From: Muribaculaceae bacterium
GTDB taxonomy: Bacteria; Bacteroidota; Bacteroidia; Bacteroidales; Muribaculaceae
Direction: 5' to 3'
DNA length: 18,645 nt
Assembly (NCBI GenBank): GCA_029056365.1
Contig: JAIDBM010000227.1
Location: 1-18,645, forward strand
Shown here: in pieces, positions 16,173 to 18,645 of the stretch
How positions within the stretch are numbered: position 1 is the stretch's first letter
How the letters are laid out: every line of letters begins with the position of its first letter
Translations under genes and position numbers: made by a program
The notes under the pieces: model-generated
What the model was told of the DNA's origin: nothing
Seen by the model: the letters and a program-made list of their open reading frames with translations, nothing else
Database searches by the model: none

Positions 16173-17375
16173 TTATTTGTTGGAGAAGATTACAATGCGG
16201 TTCCAGTTGTTTTCGCTGTAAGGCTGAACGTTTGAGCCTTCGGCCTGGATTGACAGGCGGTCGGGATTGATGCCGTAGGTGTTCACGAGCATGTCGTTCA
16301 CAGCCTGGGCGCGGCGTTTTGAAAGGGCCATGTTATAATCGCTGGTACCAGTGTCTTTGTCGGCGTAGCCTACGATTGCCACATTCTGGTCGGGATTGGC
16401 CTTCATCCATTCGGCCACGTTGTAGACATTCACCTGTTCTTCATCGGTAATCTTCGACGAATCGATGCGGAAGCGTACGGTGGCCATGAGCGGAGCGGGT
16501 TCTTCAACAGCCACTACCTGTTCGACTTCGGGGCAGGGGAGCTGGGCTTCGGCTGCTGCAAGGGCTGCTGCAGTGGTGGCAAGTTCGCCGCGAAGGTCGT
16601 TCACCTGATTGTTGAGGTTGTTTATGTAGCCTAAGTAGTCGCATGGATTATAGCTCTTGAAATCGCGTCCGCCGATGTAGAAGGTAAAACCTCCGATGGC
16701 GCTGATGTTGATGTCGACCGGATCGCCATAGGCATAGTTGTTGAAGTTATCGCCATAGAACTGTGCGCGTCCTTCGGCGAAGAAGTCAACATATTTGCAC
16801 AGACGGAAGCGGAGCTGCAGACCTGCCGATACCGGAAGAGTCCAGGAGTTGTGTTTCACGTCGCCGTGGCGATCGGTGATATTCGAGGTTTCGGGTCTGT
16901 AGTCCCAGGTGAAAGTTCCACCCAGACCTACGAACGGCACAATTGAGAACACTCGTTTTGAATTCACACCGCCAAGACTGTTGAACATATCCCACATGAA
17001 ATCGAGATTGGCGTTCACGAATTTGGCCTTGGAGTAAACTTCATTGTCCCAGTGCATCGGGCCTCCCAGAAAACTCAGACGCCAGCCCAGATACGGAGAG
17101 AACCATTTGCCGAACCCGAAATTATAGGCTACCGCCATATGATGTTTCTGACTGTTGTCGGGCAGTTTGTTCTCTACAAACGGAGAGTTGATTCCGGCAC
17201 CGATCTGGATAAACCAGTTGTCCTTGGCATTGCAGTAATAATGGTTCTTGCACGGAACTTCGGAAACGGCAACCACATCGGTCTCTTCGACTACCACTTC
17301 CTGCGCATTGGCGTTCAGCCCCGATGCGAGAGCTGTGCTGAATGCGGCCATTGTAAGGAGTACATTCTTTTTCAT
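16173..17375 (-). CDS. OmpA-family outer-membrane protein with peptidoglycan-binding C-terminus
   Basis: This 400-residue protein starts with a signal peptide (MKKNVLLTMAAFSTALASGL, cleavage near NANA). About 220 residues of amphipathic beta strands follow, for example YNFGFGKWFSPYLGWRLSFL and VSAGLQLRFRLCKYVDFFAE, as expected for an 8-strand barrel. A short coiled-coil-like linker (NNLNNQVNDLRGELATTAAA) and an acidic, proline-containing hinge lead to the OmpA C-terminal domain, about residues 295-400. There, Asp339 (GYADKD) and Arg355 (ALSKRRAQAV) are the residues that bind diaminopimelate in peptidoglycan. It anchors the outer membrane to the cell wall and is likely abundant. I could not find a convincing TAnnTTTG box in its 244-base upstream region, which does hold a small inverted repeat. 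Confidence 0.92.
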   Translation of the reverse strand: MKKNVLLTMAAFSTALASGLNANAQEVVVEETDVVAVSEVPCKNHYYCNAKDNWFIQIGAGINSPFVENKLPDNSQKHHMAVAYNFGFGKWFSPYLGWRLSFLGGPMHWDNEVYSKAKFVNANLDFMWDMFNSLGGVNSKRVFSIVPFVGLGGTFTWDYRPETSNITDRHGDVKHNSWTLPVSAGLQLRFRLCKYVDFFAEGRAQFYGDNFNNYAYGDPVDINISAIGGFTFYIGGRDFKSYNPCDYLGYINNLNNQVNDLRGELATTAAALAAAEAQLPCPEVEQVVAVEEPAPLMATVRFRIDSSKITDEEQVNVYNVAEWMKANPDQNVAIVGYADKDTGTSDYNMALSKRRAQAVNDMLVNTYGINPDRLSIQAEGSNVQPYSENNWNRIVIFSNK

Positions 17376-17432
17376 ATCATTTTCTTTTTGTTTGTTTTGA
17401 ATTAGTTTTGCATCTCAGAGAATAAATAGCTG

Positions 17433-17468
17433 AAACGCCTTATGGTGTATCTGTATCGACCGGCGTTT
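17433..17468 (-). repeat. Inverted repeat in the ompA-like upstream region
   Basis: AAACGCC (17433-17439) and GGCGTTT (17462-17468) form 7-bp complementary arms around a 22-base loop, 58 bases upstream of the ompA-like ATG. The arms could be a protein-binding site or a leader hairpin. The rest of the 17376-17559 gap is A/T-rich, with T-rich runs directly before the ATG on the plus strand (A-rich in the mRNA), usual for Bacteroidetes ribosome-binding regions. Functional status is unproven. Confidence 0.4.
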
Positions 17469-17559
17469 GAAATCAAAACACGTTATTTAACTGTTTGTTC
17501 GCGGATTTCTGAAAAAAAATAAATTTTCTGCTTGTTTTCACGTTTTCGGGTATGAAAAA

Positions 17560-17595
17560 CCCGGCGGTCATGTTCATTGCGCCATGACCGCCGGG
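17560..17595 (-). terminator. 13-bp hairpin terminator after the beta-barrel gene
   Basis: Arms 17560-17572 and 17583-17595 pair perfectly around a 10-base loop. On the minus strand the stem is followed by a T-run (GTTTTTCATA), the usual form of an intrinsic terminator. It sits 24 bases after the stop of the beta-barrel gene entering from the right and isolates it from the ompA-like gene downstream. Confidence 0.85.
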
Positions 17596-17619
17596 GTATT
17601 CCTGAGGGAGCGTTATGAA

Positions 17620-18645
17620 TTACATCATAATAGATGATTGTGAACCTGTTGAACCATTGTTGACCTCATTGTTATGGTCAACGTATTTGCCATAATTGAA
17701 TGTGTAGGAGATGCTGACGGATATTGAGCGGGCCAGATTCCCGTTCCATGCCCATGCATTGCCGCTGTAACGTGGTGAGTTATAATAGGAATGAACTCTG
17801 GCTTTGTCGGAAAACCAATTGTTGAACTGTAACATGGCATTCAGGTTGCCTGCCGAGTACGACAGGTTTAGGCCGTAAGTGCATCCGTATCGCGAATAAG
17901 TTCCGTTAGACCACGCCGATATCTCTTTGCCCGGAGTTGTATAGTACAATGAGGCGGAAAAGTTGTTTTTTGTGTATTGTGCCTGCGCATAGGCATTGAC
18001 CCACGACAGCTGTTGCGCGTCAATACCGGTCAGAACAACTTTGCGGGCTGCTACATTTGCTATAACGAACAGAGAGTTGTTGAATAGTTTCAGCGAACCC
18101 TGCACTCTGGCTGAATATTCGTGGGCGCTGCCGCTGTTAACTGTGCGGTGTATCAGTCCGTCATGCCCTCCGAGTGTGTAGTATTCAAGAGCCTGTTTGT
18201 CGGGATTGCCTTCGTATTTGAGCACTGCCGAGAGCGCGAACTTATTGGTGGGGATGAAGTTGTACGATGCCGATGAACTCACGAAGATAGTGTTTTTAAG
18301 GTTCGGATTGCCTTGTATCCAGTTCAGTTCGTCGACCTGTACTATAGCAGTATTGGTAGTGGACGGATTCGGGTGAGAGTTGCCCCACCAGAAGTCGATG
18401 CTTGCCGAGTTTTTGCTGTTGATTCTATATTGAAGCTGCAGCCCCAGACGCGGATTCCATTGGTTGAGTGTGCTTACTCCGTTCACTCTTCCGTGTACAT
18501 ACGAGAATCCGACGCGGGAGTACAGATATAGTCCGCATGTCCAGTTTCTCATGTATTCAAGAAACAGCATGTTTTCCGATGAAACAAGATCCTGCTGCCC
18601 TGTATACGACCCGAAATAGTTGGTGCGGTATATGCTGTTGTATGT
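17620..18645 (-). CDS. Outer-membrane beta-barrel protein, C-terminal part (TonB-type barrel family)
   Basis: The frame is open from the right edge to TAA at 17620-17622, giving 341 residues; the start lies outside the window. An internal ATG at 18570 is not a true start, since coding continues upstream (TYNSIYRTNYFGSYTG). Alternating aromatic and polar strands run throughout (RLGLQLQYRINSKNSASIDF, TFNYGKYVD). The motif WIQGNPNLKNT matches the GNPxLkP signature of Bacteroidetes TonB-dependent barrels (outer-membrane family PF14905). The ending SISYTFNYGKYVDHNNEVNN with a Gly/Ser-rich tail is also typical. Relatives have an N-terminal carboxypeptidase-like repeat and plug domain, which here would lie to the right. 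The substrate is unknown. It is followed by a strong terminator, so it ends a transcription unit. Confidence 0.85.
   Translation of the reverse strand, partial: TYNSIYRTNYFGSYTGQQDLVSSENMLFLEYMRNWTCGLYLYSRVGFSYVHGRVNGVSTLNQWNPRLGLQLQYRINSKNSASIDFWWGNSHPNPSTTNTAIVQVDELNWIQGNPNLKNTIFVSSSASYNFIPTNKFALSAVLKYEGNPDKQALEYYTLGGHDGLIHRTVNSGSAHEYSARVQGSLKLFNNSLFVIANVAARKVVLTGIDAQQLSWVNAYAQAQYTKNNFSASLYYTTPGKEISAWSNGTYSRYGCTYGLNLSYSAGNLNAMLQFNNWFSDKARVHSYYNSPRYSGNAWAWNGNLARSISVSISYTFNYGKYVDHNNEVNNGSTGSQSSIMM

Noticed and set aside
1..18645. Mobile elements, CRISPR arrays, tRNA or rRNA genes
   Set aside because: I saw no transposase or integrase motifs, regularly spaced repeats or recognisable RNA gene sequence on either strand by reading; an RNA search tool would be needed to exclude small RNAs.

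Overview
The window looks like chromosomal DNA of a gut-type Bacteroidales bacterium. Muribaculaceae or a close relative is my guess, from family resemblance only. The evidence is three promoter-like sites of the Bacteroidetes form (TTG or TTTG, a spacer of about 20 bases, then TAnnTTTG), weak Shine-Dalgarno signals, a DPP III peptidase with the HECLGH motif, a type IX-secretion-like C-terminal tail, an OmpA-type porin, and a barrel with the C-terminus typical of Bacteroidetes TonB-type proteins. I see no tRNA, rRNA, insertion sequence, integrase or CRISPR array.

Bases 1-8047 (minus strand) hold the head of a tightly packed glycan operon that runs off the left edge. In transcription order it encodes an aldo/keto reductase, an SGNH-like protein with changed catalytic positions, an FkbH-like HAD protein, an acyl carrier protein (ACP), a hexapeptide-repeat acyltransferase, an FrhB-like iron-sulfur flavoprotein, a Wzx-type flippase, and a polysaccharide pyruvyl transferase that is cut by the window edge. 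A good promoter lies just upstream of the reductase, at 8104-8135. The flippase and pyruvyl transferase point to export and decoration of a surface glycan. The FkbH-ACP pair suggests that a thioester-bound C3 unit (glyceryl or lactyl) is made and passed to that glycan. This is the most interesting part of the window.

Bases 8205-10171 (plus strand) are transcribed divergently. A small secreted acidic protein with a sorting-like tail overlaps by four bases a secreted CotH-family protein kinase. The two share an N-terminal beta-rich module and probably act together at the cell surface.

Bases 10182-16072 (plus strand) form a conserved housekeeping and envelope run: dxr (isoprenoid synthesis), rseP (intramembrane protease), rlmI (23S rRNA methyltransferase) and a secreted dipeptidyl peptidase III. 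The first junctions overlap by 1 and 4 bases. A perfect 13-bp hairpin closes this run against the convergent ompA-like gene (16173-17375, minus). A second 13-bp hairpin separates that gene from the C-terminal part of an outer-membrane beta-barrel protein that enters from the right edge (17620-18645, minus).
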